Of a stretch of DNA of 64,000 nucleotides, positions 54,229 through 63,004 are shown piece after piece (the first letter of the stretch is position 1; each line of letters starts with the position of its first letter). A model generated the notes under the pieces. The model was given only the letters and a program-made list of their open reading frames with translations, searched no databases and was not told the origin of the DNA. A program made the translations under genes and the position numbers. The stretch is taken from NCBI GenBank assembly GCA_910585895.1, contig CAJUHY010000005.1, forward strand, positions 1 through 64,000, given 5' to 3'. The stretch comes from an uncultured Lachnospiraceae bacterium (GTDB lineage Bacteria > Bacillota > Clostridia > Lachnospirales > Lachnospiraceae).

Positions 54229-55221
54229 CTAACTGAAAATAAACGCCTGGTCTAACATCTTTAACGTCTTAAAGTTTCCTTTTGCCGTCATTTCACCGGT
54301 CATAAATGCCCTCTGAAAAGTCATTCTCCCATGGACGATATTATCCATCACGGCAGTTGACAGCTTCGTATACACATCAATTTTTTCGCTCTGCCCATAG
54401 TAAACATTAACTTCCTCATTATTAATTTCCACAGAAAGCGGTTTCTTCTTGCCATCAATCATAAACAGGTAATTGGCGGCAAAATCATCCTGAGGAACAA
54501 AATGTGCCTCCAGTTCCATCAGGTATGCCATCTCCTCGTCCTCATCCTTCTGACCGAGCATGTCCTTAAACATGCTGCTCAATTCCTCGATATCTTCTTT
54601 CTGTTTTTTCACATAGACGTCATCAGCTACATACTTGGAAAGCTGTTCACTCTCCTGCGGCGTCAGCTCTAACTGCTGTGTGCGCAGCACAGACTGCCGG
54701 ATTGCCTGATTGCTGTTCGGCAGGCTCTTCTGTTTCTGAGAAATTGTACGGTAAAGATTTTCCGCTTTTTTCTCAATTATCACCGTATAGTCGTGATTCA
54801 TCTCAAATGCTACCAAATCTTCCACATAACCGCATAGTCCACTGCAAGGCAGACCACCCAAAAATTCCCACGCATTGGCAAGCGTAATCTCCCCTTCACG
54901 TTCCCCATAAGTGGTCGACATAACAATCGGCTGCATATAGGTCTGGGAAATCTTCTCTTTATCCCCATACAGCCAACAGGCATCCAGAAACTGCTGCATA
55001 TATCCACCAATTCCCAGCCACTCTACTGTGGTAGCCAGGATAATCCCATCCGCATCTTTAATCGTCTGAGGCAATGTCGAAATGCTGTTCTTGTCCTCAT
55101 AAATATTGTAACGCTGCACTTCTACCCTCAGTTCCGTCAACACTTCCTGCATTTTATTCACTACATACAGAGTGGGATCGTCCAAAAGCCCCCGTCCTCC
55201 ATAATAAATATTTACTTTCAT
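54229..55221 (-). CDS. Flavodoxin-fold reductase fused to SCP2-like sterol-carrier domain
   Basis: The product is 330 residues from ATG 55221 (GGAGG 9 bases upstream). Residues 1-175 are an NADPH-dependent FMN reductase/flavodoxin fold (MKVNIYYGGRGLLDDPTLYV; ADGIILATTVEWLGIGGYMQ; IVMSTTYGEREGEITLANAW). A helical linker (about 180-235) is followed by a C-terminal SCP2-type domain (about 240-330; NYLFMIDGKKKPLSVEINNE, VHGRMTFQRAFMTGEMTAKG, TLKMLDQAF). The SCP2 fold binds hydrophobic ligands, so the protein may reduce a lipid-like quinone or xenobiotic held by its own carrier domain (inference). It is 14 bases upstream of the HIT gene. Confidence 0.85.
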   Translation of the reverse strand: MKVNIYYGGRGLLDDPTLYVVNKMQEVLTELRVEVQRYNIYEDKNSISTLPQTIKDADGIILATTVEWLGIGGYMQQFLDACWLYGDKEKISQTYMQPIVMSTTYGEREGEITLANAWEFLGGLPCSGLCGYVEDLVAFEMNHDYTVIIEKKAENLYRTISQKQKSLPNSNQAIRQSVLRTQQLELTPQESEQLSKYVADDVYVKKQKEDIEELSSMFKDMLGQKDEDEEMAYLMELEAHFVPQDDFAANYLFMIDGKKKPLSVEINNEEVNVYYGQSEKIDVYTKLSTAVMDNIVHGRMTFQRAFMTGEMTAKGNFKTLKMLDQAFIFS

Positions 55222-55350
55222 ACTAAAAGCCTCCAAACATTTCAATGTCTCTAGATTAGTATATAAATTTTTGCAGATAAAGTCAACAATTCTCATGTTC
55301 ACGACAAGTAATTTCCACAATATCCTTTATCTGTCAATATATCTCTAAAT

Positions 55351-55403
55351 CTGAGTTCCCTCATTTTTATAACAGCCGATATTATAATACCAAAAGGTCT
55401 TGC
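55351..55403. repeat. Second partial copy of the 26688-26880 foldback element
   Basis: CTGAGTTCCCTCATTTTTAT, AACAGC, TATTATAATACCAAAAGG and TCTTGC match the left end of the full element in order, with a few substitutions. It stops where the next inverted repeat begins. Confidence 0.65.
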
Positions 55404-55406
55404 AAA

Positions 55407-55509
55407 AAAGGGACTGTTGAAAATAGCTGTTTTATACAAAATATGGTTTCAAAACACAAGAATTTCATCCATATATTGTATATAAACTGCATTTTCCAAC
55501 AGTCCCTTT
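55407..55509. terminator. Long hairpin with T-tract after the fibronectin-type gene
   Basis: AAAGGGACTGTTG pairs with CAACAGTCCCTTT and the inner arms (AAAAT.GCTGTTTTATACAA with TTGTATATAAACTGCATTTT) also pair, a 103-base structure. On the minus strand TTTTTT follows, so it can terminate the gene ending at 55531. Its length and symmetry also fit a small foldback element recruited as a terminator. Confidence 0.7.
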
Positions 55510-55530
55510 GAAACAAATTAATAATATTAT

Positions 55531-58275
55531 TTATTTTACTTTGGCTGATTTCACTTTAGAGAATCCAGACACCATATCTTCGCCAAGACCGTTGTTGTAA
55601 ACTGCCTTGAGTTTATAATAATATGTTTTCTTGGATTTCAGCTTCTTGTCCTTAAATGTTGTCTTTGTCGTAGCGCCTACCAGCGTAAACCCTTTCTTTT
55701 TGGAGGTTGAACGATAAACAAGGTATTTCTTTGCTCCAGCCGCTTTACTGAATGTAACGGTTGCGCTCTTCTTACCTGCTTTCACTTTCTTAAGCGTGGG
55801 CGCTTTCTTCGCCACACCGGAGATTACTGCAGATGCTGACTTACTTGCGCCATAACTCTGCGCTGTGTAAACGCTGCCCGTGGTGGTATCCTTCAATTCA
55901 GAATATGCAATTACATAATAATTATAAGTCACATCACTCTGAGGACCATATGTTTCTACATCATATTTATAAGCATTGCCCTTATCATCATATATCGGAC
56001 GATGATAGCTATAAGCGAAATCCGTCACTGATGTACCGGGAATCTTATCTGTGGAAACATAAGAACCATATGGGCTATGGTATGCGAGCTTCTCAGCAGC
56101 TTCATAATCCTGCTGCAGCTTTGTTGTGGTATTGCTGCCTAATGTATAATAATAATTATCTGTAAGGCTGGCAGCCTTAAACACACGAATATCTACTGTA
56201 TCCTCATATCCATTATAAGAATAAGTCTTGGTATCTGCATCATATTCTACGGATGAATCAGCCGTACGGTAAACCTTATAATAAGCTGCTCCGCTTACCG
56301 GCTTCCAGGAAACAGTGATACCATTCGCCGACGCTTTTGCCTTCACGCCAGTAACTGCGGCAATACGACCTCTCACATATACGGTAGCCGAACGAGAATA
56401 CTTGTTGCCGCTGTATGCCCGAATTCTGTATTGTACTTCTCTTCCCAAAGGTGAAGCCGGCAAGGTATAGGAAGTTGCCTTAGCTCCCGCTTTCTTCAGA
56501 GACACCCACACGTCCTTTGCATCATCATACCTTTCAATCAGGTAACCCTTCGCCTGCGGAACCGGATACCAGGCTATACTAACCTTGCCATTCTTAGGAT
56601 TCTGTGCCTGCTTATAAACAGTTACATATGAACTCATGCTAAATTTCGCACTTACCTCAGCGCCGGCAGAATCCTCTGTGAAGTATACTTTCTTACCCTT
56701 TACGAGCTTGTATGCTTTTACCCGGTAGCTGTAATAGCCTGCAGTCAATTTCTTATCTGTAAAGGAAGCAGATTTCTTTTTCAGGCTCTTAACAAGTTCA
56801 TATTTGCTGAAATCGTAATTCTCTCCTGATTTAAAAGTACTGCTCACGGAAGAACCAACACTGCGGTAAATATCATACCCGGCTGCGGAAGAAACTTTCT
56901 TCCATGTCAGTTTAATCGCAGACTTGCCGGAAGTACGAGCTTTCATGTTCATCGCTGCCGTACCTGTCTCCACAGTCTTATAACTATAATCTCCATACGC
57001 ATATTTCTTAGTATCAGCATTATAAAAATATGCACGTACCCTGTATGTATACTTTGTACTCTTCGCCAGACCAGTATCCTTAAACCTGCTGTCTATCGTA
57101 GTCGTCAGGTTCTGATACTTGCCTTTGCCCTCTTTCCTGTCAATCTGAAAACCTGTGTAGCTTCCATTATTTGCTGACAAATTCAGAGTAATGCCTTTAT
57201 CAAAAATTTCGGTTGTAATACTTGTCACTTCCGCTACCGGCGCTTTCACCTGTACTACATTGGAGTAAGCTCCCTGCATACCATACCAATAAGCATACGC
57301 GCGCACATAATATGTGACGCCTGGCTTCATGTTGCCATAGGAGATTACATCATCAGAATCCGTATATACGTCTGCAATTTTCTCATCAAACGCTTTATTG
57401 GCAGAGTACTCGTAACGTACGGATACCCCTTCCTGAACTGCCGAACGAGAAAAGACAAAACCAGAAGACGTCATCTCCTTAACGGCAAGTCCCTGTATTG
57501 CCGGTACCGTCGGAGCCGTCCATCTGACACTGACCGCCGTACCGTAAGTTTTAACCGAATTATCGTTTTCATCATAAGTGTAAGCATACGGCTTCAACGT
57601 AAATGTATATGTAACACCTGATGACAAATTATATTTACCAGTCTTACTATCATAAAAATTTTCACTGTCAATACTGCCTCCAGAATAATAATAGGACCTG
57701 CTATACACCTCAGAACCCGTATTGGATGCCGTCACTGACAATTCAACATCTTCATAATTACTGCCTGTATAGTACAGATAAAAATATGTATAACCTGAAT
57801 GCTGCTCTGCCTCGATACTCGGAGTCGTAATTGTGGGAACTGTCAGCTGCTCTCTTGCACCTAGCTGTTCTGCCTCTCCTGCGGCCATCATTTCCTTGGC
57901 CTCTGCAGACTTCTCCTGTACTTTCATCTCTGCCTGAAGTTCTTCTTGCTGACCTTCTGTTTCTACCTCCTGTTGCTCCCCTGCTTCTTCTGTCTGCACT
58001 GCTGTTATCTGCTGTGCTTCCTCTGACTGAGTTTCTTGCTCTTGTACCCCTGGCTGAATATTTTGTTCTTCCGCCTGGGTTTCCTGCTGTTCCTCAGCTT
58101 CCGGCTGAGTTGTTTCCTGCTGCGCTGCATCCTGTTCTTCTGTCATTTCCGCAGCTTCCGCCTGCATAATGCTTTCCTGTGGCTGTGCCGCCATAGTGGG
58201 CACAACATCAGAAAATACCAGCATGAAGCCAAGGGAACCAGCCAACATGCGCTTGAAAAACTCTGGTCTTTTCAT
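55531..58275 (-). CDS. Secreted fibronectin type III repeat surface protein
   Basis: The product is 914 residues. The signal peptide (MKRPEFFKRMLAGSLGFMLV, cleavage near TMA-AQP) is followed by a Gln/Glu-rich low-complexity region (about 30-145) and then about seven Ig/FN3-like domains with recurring signatures such as AIKLTWKKVSSAAGYDIYRS, GKVSIAWYPVPQAKGYLIER and GITVSWKPVSGAAYYKVYRT. It ends with a Lys-rich FN3 domain (KKTYYYKLKAVYNNGLGEDM). No catalytic domain, LPxTG or SLH is present. It probably acts as an extracellular matrix or adhesion protein. ATG 58275 was taken rather than a GTG inside the ribosome binding site. Confidence 0.87.
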   Translation of the reverse strand: MKRPEFFKRMLAGSLGFMLVFSDVVPTMAAQPQESIMQAEAAEMTEEQDAAQQETTQPEAEEQQETQAEEQNIQPGVQEQETQSEEAQQITAVQTEEAGEQQEVETEGQQEELQAEMKVQEKSAEAKEMMAAGEAEQLGAREQLTVPTITTPSIEAEQHSGYTYFYLYYTGSNYEDVELSVTASNTGSEVYSRSYYYSGGSIDSENFYDSKTGKYNLSSGVTYTFTLKPYAYTYDENDNSVKTYGTAVSVRWTAPTVPAIQGLAVKEMTSSGFVFSRSAVQEGVSVRYEYSANKAFDEKIADVYTDSDDVISYGNMKPGVTYYVRAYAYWYGMQGAYSNVVQVKAPVAEVTSITTEIFDKGITLNLSANNGSYTGFQIDRKEGKGKYQNLTTTIDSRFKDTGLAKSTKYTYRVRAYFYNADTKKYAYGDYSYKTVETGTAAMNMKARTSGKSAIKLTWKKVSSAAGYDIYRSVGSSVSSTFKSGENYDFSKYELVKSLKKKSASFTDKKLTAGYYSYRVKAYKLVKGKKVYFTEDSAGAEVSAKFSMSSYVTVYKQAQNPKNGKVSIAWYPVPQAKGYLIERYDDAKDVWVSLKKAGAKATSYTLPASPLGREVQYRIRAYSGNKYSRSATVYVRGRIAAVTGVKAKASANGITVSWKPVSGAAYYKVYRTADSSVEYDADTKTYSYNGYEDTVDIRVFKAASLTDNYYYTLGSNTTTKLQQDYEAAEKLAYHSPYGSYVSTDKIPGTSVTDFAYSYHRPIYDDKGNAYKYDVETYGPQSDVTYNYYVIAYSELKDTTTGSVYTAQSYGASKSASAVISGVAKKAPTLKKVKAGKKSATVTFSKAAGAKKYLVYRSTSKKKGFTLVGATTKTTFKDKKLKSKKTYYYKLKAVYNNGLGEDMVSGFSKVKSAKVK

Positions 58276-58334
58276 AAATCTACACACTCCTTTGTTGTTA
58301 AATTTTAATAATAATTAAACACGATTACTTGAGA

Positions 58335-58363
58335 AGTATAGTACTTTCTCCAAACATTGTCAA
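58335..58363 (-). promoter_or_regulatory. Sigma-A promoter of the fibronectin-type surface gene
   Basis: On the minus strand TTGACA (58358-58363) and TATACT (58335-58340) are spaced 17 bases apart, 60 bases before the start. Confidence 0.85.
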
Positions 58364-58387
58364 ATCTCTATCTCATTTTTCAAGGCG

Positions 58388-59668
58388 TTATGAGAAAATA
58401 TATTCCTCCGCGCCAAATCGAATTTTGTCGCCTGACTTTAATTCCCGGGGTTGATGGTACTCTAAAGCTATTTCATTTAAGTAGGTCCCGTTCGTGGAAT
58501 TAAGGTCTTCAATAAAATATTTATTCTCCTCACATGTAATTTTGGCATGAAGGCGGCTGACGCCCTCCGCCAGAATTACGCCAGATACCTGCTCGCTGTT
58601 TTTTCCCAGAAGAAACTCCTCGCCCTCAATCAGAATATCCTCACAGCAATGACGTCCTTGATAAACCAGCTTTCCCAAAGGCTTTTCCTGATGGATACCC
58701 AAAATCTCTGTGGGATGTGAAGGACTATCTAATTCTTCTGAAATCTTTACCTCCACTCTATCTGCACCTTCGGGCGAATTGGCAAAGACTTCTGGTCTAT
58801 TGCCTTTTTTACCGTACTTTTCAGCAATTGCTGATTTACTTCGCTGCACTTTTTTCTCTTTAGGTTTCACTCGCTTTAAAATATCTGCAGCTATCCTGTT
58901 TAATGCAGGTAAATATTTTTCAAATGCTTCCTTCATCTGCATTCTGCAGCTTTCCAGCTTCTTTGACCGCAGTGTTTGCCCACAGGTCCTTTTCGACAAA
59001 CCTCTCCTATCATCTGTCTCTTTGTCAGGTATCTCTTTCTCTGCGTGTCTGCATTTGCCGGTCTCTCCCATACTCTCCCATACCTCATCCCCCGATTCTT
59101 TCGGCGGTTTTTTCTCTATTGAAAGCTGCCTCTTCTCCAATGCTGTATCCAGTATCTGCCCTATCTCTGCATTACACCCCGCACAAAGCTGATATACATG
59201 GTAACCTAACTCCACCGCTTGCTTATCCTGATGGTCAAGTTTACGTAAAAGCTGCTCCATGCACACCTCAAATGATTCCGGCAAATCCTTATCATAAAAT
59301 GGAAGGTAGGTAAACTGCCAGCTGCCATCCTGCAAATTAACATAGATGAATTCCGGCTCCAGACAGAGACCTCCTTCCCGCAAAAGATACTCCGATAAAA
59401 AGCTGCATACGCTGTGAATCGAAAAAAGAAATCTCCGCAACGCCTCATAACCAATTTTTTTACCGGCAAAGCAATCCCCTATCTGCTGTTTTCCACTGAT
59501 ATCATACAAATACCGATATGTTCCTTCCGAAATGACAGTATGCAGCCGCAAAAGACCGGGAATGCTGTGATTTTCCAACATCTGTAATTCATATGCTTCC
59601 AACGGCTGCCCCTGTTTTTCAAGACACATATAACTCTTGCTTAAATTTTTTCGGTAGGTTACTTCCAT
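58388..59668 (-). CDS. DUF6382-type protein with C-terminal FHA domain, tad locus
   Basis: The product is 426 residues. Residues 1-165 (MEVTYRKNLSKSYMCLEKQG; LCLEPEFIYVNLQDGSWQFT) match the domain I know as DUF6382, seen at the N-terminus of Clostridia FHA proteins. A charged linker follows (170-325), then an FHA domain (about 335-426: FLLGKNSEQVSGVILAEGVS, RLHAKITCEENKYFIEDLNS, TNGTYLNEIALEYHQPRELK), which binds phosphothreonine. It is the last gene of the tad run in the window. ATG 59668 has GGAGG 9 bases upstream. It may link Ser/Thr kinase signalling to pilus assembly (inference). Confidence 0.85.
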   Translation of the reverse strand: MEVTYRKNLSKSYMCLEKQGQPLEAYELQMLENHSIPGLLRLHTVISEGTYRYLYDISGKQQIGDCFAGKKIGYEALRRFLFSIHSVCSFLSEYLLREGGLCLEPEFIYVNLQDGSWQFTYLPFYDKDLPESFEVCMEQLLRKLDHQDKQAVELGYHVYQLCAGCNAEIGQILDTALEKRQLSIEKKPPKESGDEVWESMGETGKCRHAEKEIPDKETDDRRGLSKRTCGQTLRSKKLESCRMQMKEAFEKYLPALNRIAADILKRVKPKEKKVQRSKSAIAEKYGKKGNRPEVFANSPEGADRVEVKISEELDSPSHPTEILGIHQEKPLGKLVYQGRHCCEDILIEGEEFLLGKNSEQVSGVILAEGVSRLHAKITCEENKYFIEDLNSTNGTYLNEIALEYHQPRELKSGDKIRFGAEEYIFS

Positions 59669-59727
59669 AAATAATTCCTCCATTTTTGTGCCAGTACATC
59701 GAACATAAATCATGTTTATACCCATTT

Positions 59728-59976
59728 TTACAGCAATGTATCAACAATATCTCCCAGCAATTCCAGTTTGCGGAATTTTGCTGCCGGATGAAACCCCAGC
59801 CACATTTCCTGCTTCTGCACAAGTTCCAATGTTTCACTATAGAGTGCAATCCCTGCCTCAACCATCCAAAAAATACACAGCAGAACAAGAGGAATAATGA
59901 CTGCCGCCTCTACTGTCAGGCTGCCCCTCGTTGTCTTAAACCTAATCGTTTCTTTTTCTCTTATACGCATATTCAT
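59728..59976 (-). CDS. TadE-like pseudopilin, short
   Basis: The product is 82 residues. After a basic leader it has the TadE signature RGSLTVEAAVIIPLVLLCIF (prepilin-like hydrophobic helix with Glu at +5 style position) and a short periplasmic-side tail (LELVQKQEMWLGFHPAAKFR). The ATG at 59976 overlaps the TGA of the prepilin peptidase gene (ATGA); the next ATG, at 59970, is spaced better from GGAGG and may be the true start. It is a minor pseudopilin candidate of the Flp/Tad machine. Confidence 0.8.
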   Translation of the reverse strand: MNMRIREKETIRFKTTRGSLTVEAAVIIPLVLLCIFWMVEAGIALYSETLELVQKQEMWLGFHPAAKFRKLELLGDIVDTLL

Positions 59977-60392
59977 ACACCTCCGCACAACATGACAAAA
60001 TACGACAGCAGAAGGAACGGCACAAAGGCAATTTCGTCCTTTCTCTTTTTCTTCCTGAAAGCCAGAAGTCCCAGCGACCAAAGAGCGGAAAACAGCAGTC
60101 CTGTCATGAGCAGACGCAGATTTTCATATCCACCCAGATATACACCGGTCACCATCAGCAAAATGCCATCCCCCATCCCTATACTTCCCTGCGTGACCAC
60201 GCTGATTAAGAGCATAAATATACCCAAAAGCATTCCACATAAGATACTATAAATGGAGCATACCGGAACAAGGAGATGCAGAATCACTCCGCCAATCCCA
60301 AACATAAGAATATAAATAATTGTCAACTGTCGATGTTTCACATCTTCCAAACTACATAAACCCAAAAGCCCTAATACGATTATTTTGTTCAT
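59973..60392 (-). CDS. Prepilin peptidase (A24 family, TadV/CpaA-like)
   Basis: The 139-residue polytopic membrane aspartyl protease would process Flp prepilin and TadE-type pseudopilins. The two catalytic aspartates are in CSLEDVKHRQL near residue 17 and GSIGMGDGILLM (GxGD) near residue 72. It is the short form without an N-methyltransferase domain, typical of Tad systems. ATG 60392 overlaps the last base of the upstream gene, and TGA overlaps the next ATG, indicating translational coupling in the operon. Confidence 0.9.
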   Translation of the reverse strand: MNKIIVLGLLGLCSLEDVKHRQLTIIYILMFGIGGVILHLLVPVCSIYSILCGMLLGIFMLLISVVTQGSIGMGDGILLMVTGVYLGGYENLRLLMTGLLFSALWSLGLLAFRKKKRKDEIAFVPFLLLSYFVMLCGGV

Positions 60393-61228
60393 TATTTTCC
60401 TCCACACCGGGAACATGGTCCCTTTCCACCAGTCTGGGTTTTTTTTACCATATAAATGGTTCGTTTCAACCCACTGCAGTCAATACGGTAATGATAACAG
60501 TCTCCCTTTGCAGTCACATAAACAATACTTCCCACCGCTCCATCCTTGGCACAATGCCCACATGGGGCATAAGAATCCCCGCCTTTATTGATTGCAGAAG
60601 TCTGCACCGGCTTAACAGACAGCTTTAAATGCGAGCATTCCCGGTTCTCATGGTAGACGCTCTGTGTCGGCGTCACAAATACCCACGTTTCCCCATTACT
60701 GTTTATGCCACGATTTTCGCAGCCTGTCCAGCGGTGAATTCGACGCCCATCTGATACTTTTATCGCACTTATGCCGAAAAAGCGCATGGGAAACTTTATC
60801 TGATACGTTACCAACGCATCTACATACGCTTCATCCACGTCTGTGCTTTTCCAGGAGAATCCGGCAATACCGCCTTTTATCAGAGACAGTGGACATCTCT
60901 GAACCGCCAGTTCTTTGTAAAATATTCCCTTGGTCAGCGTTTCCACCTGTTTGGGCGTCTTCCCCCTCAGCAGAGCTGTATCGGCTACCGCCAAATCCAG
61001 TGAATTGCCTACAATATACTGCGTCTGCATCAGCAGAAACAACGATAAAACAGTTACCGCAGCAAACAAAAATATCGGCAGGACCAAGGCCGCTTCCACT
61101 GTCAAAGCTCCTTTGCGGAGGGCATGGAAAAGTGCCTCCCATGAGAGATTTACTCCACTAAGTTTTCCTTTATTACAAATTTGCCTGAGAGAGATTTTAT
61201 TCCTTTCCTTTCTTGTTTTATGAGGCAC
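60392..61228 (-). CDS. TadE-like pseudopilin with Cys/His-rich C-terminal repeats
   Basis: The product is 278 residues. The N-terminal basic region leads into the TadE motif KGALTVEAALVLPIFLFAAV. After about 120 residues of extracellular sequence there are two related Cys-containing units, YHENRECSHLKLSVKP...YAPCGHCA and YHYRIDCSGLKRTIYM...KGPCSRCG, each with a YH...C and a CxxC, suggesting two metal-binding or disulphide knots. The start is uncertain: GTG 61228 is 12 bases from GGAGGG; an ATG nearer to the box is in another frame and gives only a 28-codon peptide. It is translationally coupled to the peptidase gene. Confidence 0.82.
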   Translation of the reverse strand: MPHKTRKERNKISLRQICNKGKLSGVNLSWEALFHALRKGALTVEAALVLPIFLFAAVTVLSLFLLMQTQYIVGNSLDLAVADTALLRGKTPKQVETLTKGIFYKELAVQRCPLSLIKGGIAGFSWKSTDVDEAYVDALVTYQIKFPMRFFGISAIKVSDGRRIHRWTGCENRGINSNGETWVFVTPTQSVYHENRECSHLKLSVKPVQTSAINKGGDSYAPCGHCAKDGAVGSIVYVTAKGDCYHYRIDCSGLKRTIYMVKKTQTGGKGPCSRCGGK

Positions 61229-61257
61229 TTTTTCATACCCTCCTTATCAATTCAGAT

Positions 61258-62766
61258 TTACTGCAAATACGTACATTCGCTTCCTTTGCGAAAATGGTAG
61301 GTTCCGTTTTTTACTCTGTGAACCGTAACAAACCCAAGAAACAAAGATTCTGCCGTATAAAGCCCCTCTGCCTGCACACCATGAATCTGACAATCCATGC
61401 GAAATTCTGACTTTTTCAGTATCATATTGCGCTCCACAATATCCATTGCCCGATATGCCAACGTATCCTCCGCTACCAGCAGCAGCAGAATCTGCAGATA
61501 CTCCCGGTAATTAAGTCCCTCTTTGCTGCTTTCTGTTTTTTCCTCTTTATCTGCCACTATTTTCTCTCCCAAAGACACATCGCTTTTCCAGTCTGAAATT
61601 GATTTCACCAGCGGGACATTTCCCCCGGACAGCAAACAGCGTACATCCAAAATACTTTCAATATAACTCCACGCCAGCAAAATACCAATTTGCACTGCCT
61701 GGATTAAAGGGGCAAGCCCGGTAAAACCAACTGCCGCCGTGGCGATTTCTAAAGCAAGCGCCTGTTTTTGCCCATCCTGCATGATGGTCATAAAATTTCC
61801 CGCTTCTCGAATCAAAAGCAGTTTTTTGACTGTTTTTTCCAGATTTTGATTATCAGAATCTTTACCCGCTATGCAATATTCCAGTTCATACTCCAGTGCG
61901 TGATTTTCACTTCCCTTTTTTCCCGCACCGCTTCCACAAGAAAAATACTCGTTAAGGTACTGCAGAAACCACAACTTATCCAAACCGCCGCCCTTGGGCA
62001 GCTGCCAGTTCCCCTGTGCTATCTTACGACTCCCCAGTGTGTCAGAGAGCGAAATAGTCTTTGCGGAAATCTCCGAAGGGTTTTCCACAACCAGGGCAAG
62101 TGTCATGGAATTTTTCAACACATCCACAGAGTCCACCGGGTTTTTCGGCAGGTTTTTGCTTTCTGATCCTGACAAAGGGGAGGATGTCTTCTTTTTTCCC
62201 TTTTCTTGTACAGCAGAAGCTGCTTCCTCCGTTTCCTTTTCTATCTCATCCGCTTTTGTCATCGCAGCCTTAGCAGAACTCCACTGTTGCTGGTGAGTTT
62301 CGCTTGCTCCGGCCAGTTCCTTGCCCTTTACGGCTGTTGCCCGGAATGCTTCTGCTGCCCCTGCTGCAAGCTGTGCCTTAATTGCTGCACACGCTTGTCT
62401 TTGAAAAGCGGCTCCGCCATCATCGGTTGCCAGAATATACCCTGTAAACTGCAGATTCTTTAACGCCATCTGGTAAAAACCAGTTGCTTTCTGCGCCAGA
62501 GCAGCTTCCTCCATCCTATGTCCTTCCAGCAACGCTAAATCCAGTTCTCCGGAGTGATTGCCACCATCAAGAAATAACAGTCCGTAATCCTGCCACAAAT
62601 CCGTCTGGTACTCTGCAAATGCAGACTCCAGTTCCAGGAGAAGGCTGCGGGCGGCAATCTCATCCAATGCCTGCACCCGCACAGCTTCCAGTAAAGAAAA
62701 AAACAACGAAAATACCAGCGTCAACATCAAGGCAAGATACAGTGTGATACTTCCTTTTTTCTTCAT
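61258..62766 (-). CDS. Tad locus membrane-anchored protein, DUF5702-like
   Basis: The 502-residue protein begins KKKGSITLYLALMLTLVFSL, a pseudopilin/TadG-like N-terminal helix, followed by VRVQALDEIAARSLLLELES and a large extracytoplasmic region. The middle is Ala/Glu-rich and helical; a hydrophobic segment occurs near 350-375 (LEIATAAVGFTGLAPLIQAV). It corresponds to proteins I know as DUF5702, in Clostridia tad clusters. ATG 62766 was preferred, with GGAGAT upstream. Probably a minor pilin or assembly platform component. Confidence 0.82.
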   Translation of the reverse strand: MKKKGSITLYLALMLTLVFSLFFSLLEAVRVQALDEIAARSLLLELESAFAEYQTDLWQDYGLLFLDGGNHSGELDLALLEGHRMEEAALAQKATGFYQMALKNLQFTGYILATDDGGAAFQRQACAAIKAQLAAGAAEAFRATAVKGKELAGASETHQQQWSSAKAAMTKADEIEKETEEAASAVQEKGKKKTSSPLSGSESKNLPKNPVDSVDVLKNSMTLALVVENPSEISAKTISLSDTLGSRKIAQGNWQLPKGGGLDKLWFLQYLNEYFSCGSGAGKKGSENHALEYELEYCIAGKDSDNQNLEKTVKKLLLIREAGNFMTIMQDGQKQALALEIATAAVGFTGLAPLIQAVQIGILLAWSYIESILDVRCLLSGGNVPLVKSISDWKSDVSLGEKIVADKEEKTESSKEGLNYREYLQILLLLVAEDTLAYRAMDIVERNMILKKSEFRMDCQIHGVQAEGLYTAESLFLGFVTVHRVKNGTYHFRKGSECTYLQ

Positions 62767-62782
62767 CTCTATCTCCACATTT

Positions 62783-62950
62783 TTATACTTTGCCTGCCTG
62801 TTTCGTTATTTTATCTAAGATTTTGTTTACCAGGCTTGTAATCTGCTCCTTAAATAACAGCGCAAGGCTTATCAAAATTACAATAATTAAAATAACCTCC
62901 ACGACTCCCATTCCGTCTTCTTCTATCAGAAAATTTTTAAATTCCTGCAT
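62783..62950 (-). CDS. flp: Flp-type IVb pilin (major pilin candidate)
   Basis: A 55-residue protein with MQEFKNFLIEEDGMGVVEVI followed by a hydrophobic helix (LIIVILISLALLFKEQI) and a basic tail. The segment EEDGMGVVEVILIIVILI is the class III Flp prepilin processing region, where a Gly precedes a hydrophobic stretch bearing Glu at position 5. AAGGAG lies 7 bases before the ATG at 62950. It sits between the TadC-like and DUF5702 genes, with a prepilin peptidase gene close by. It is expected to assemble into thin adhesive pili. Confidence 0.9.
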   Translation of the reverse strand: MQEFKNFLIEEDGMGVVEVILIIVILISLALLFKEQITSLVNKILDKITKQAGKV

Positions 62951-63004
62951 AATTTCTCCTTTCTGAGCGGCTATTTTCTGCCGCTTATATAAATTTAATC
63001 TGTT

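Larger units (their letters stand above)
55222..55530. other. Intergenic region with two repeat elements
   Basis: About 310 bases containing the flavodoxin gene leader, a partial foldback repeat (55351-55403) and the hairpin/terminator 55407-55509. No coding sequence was found. Confidence 0.6.
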
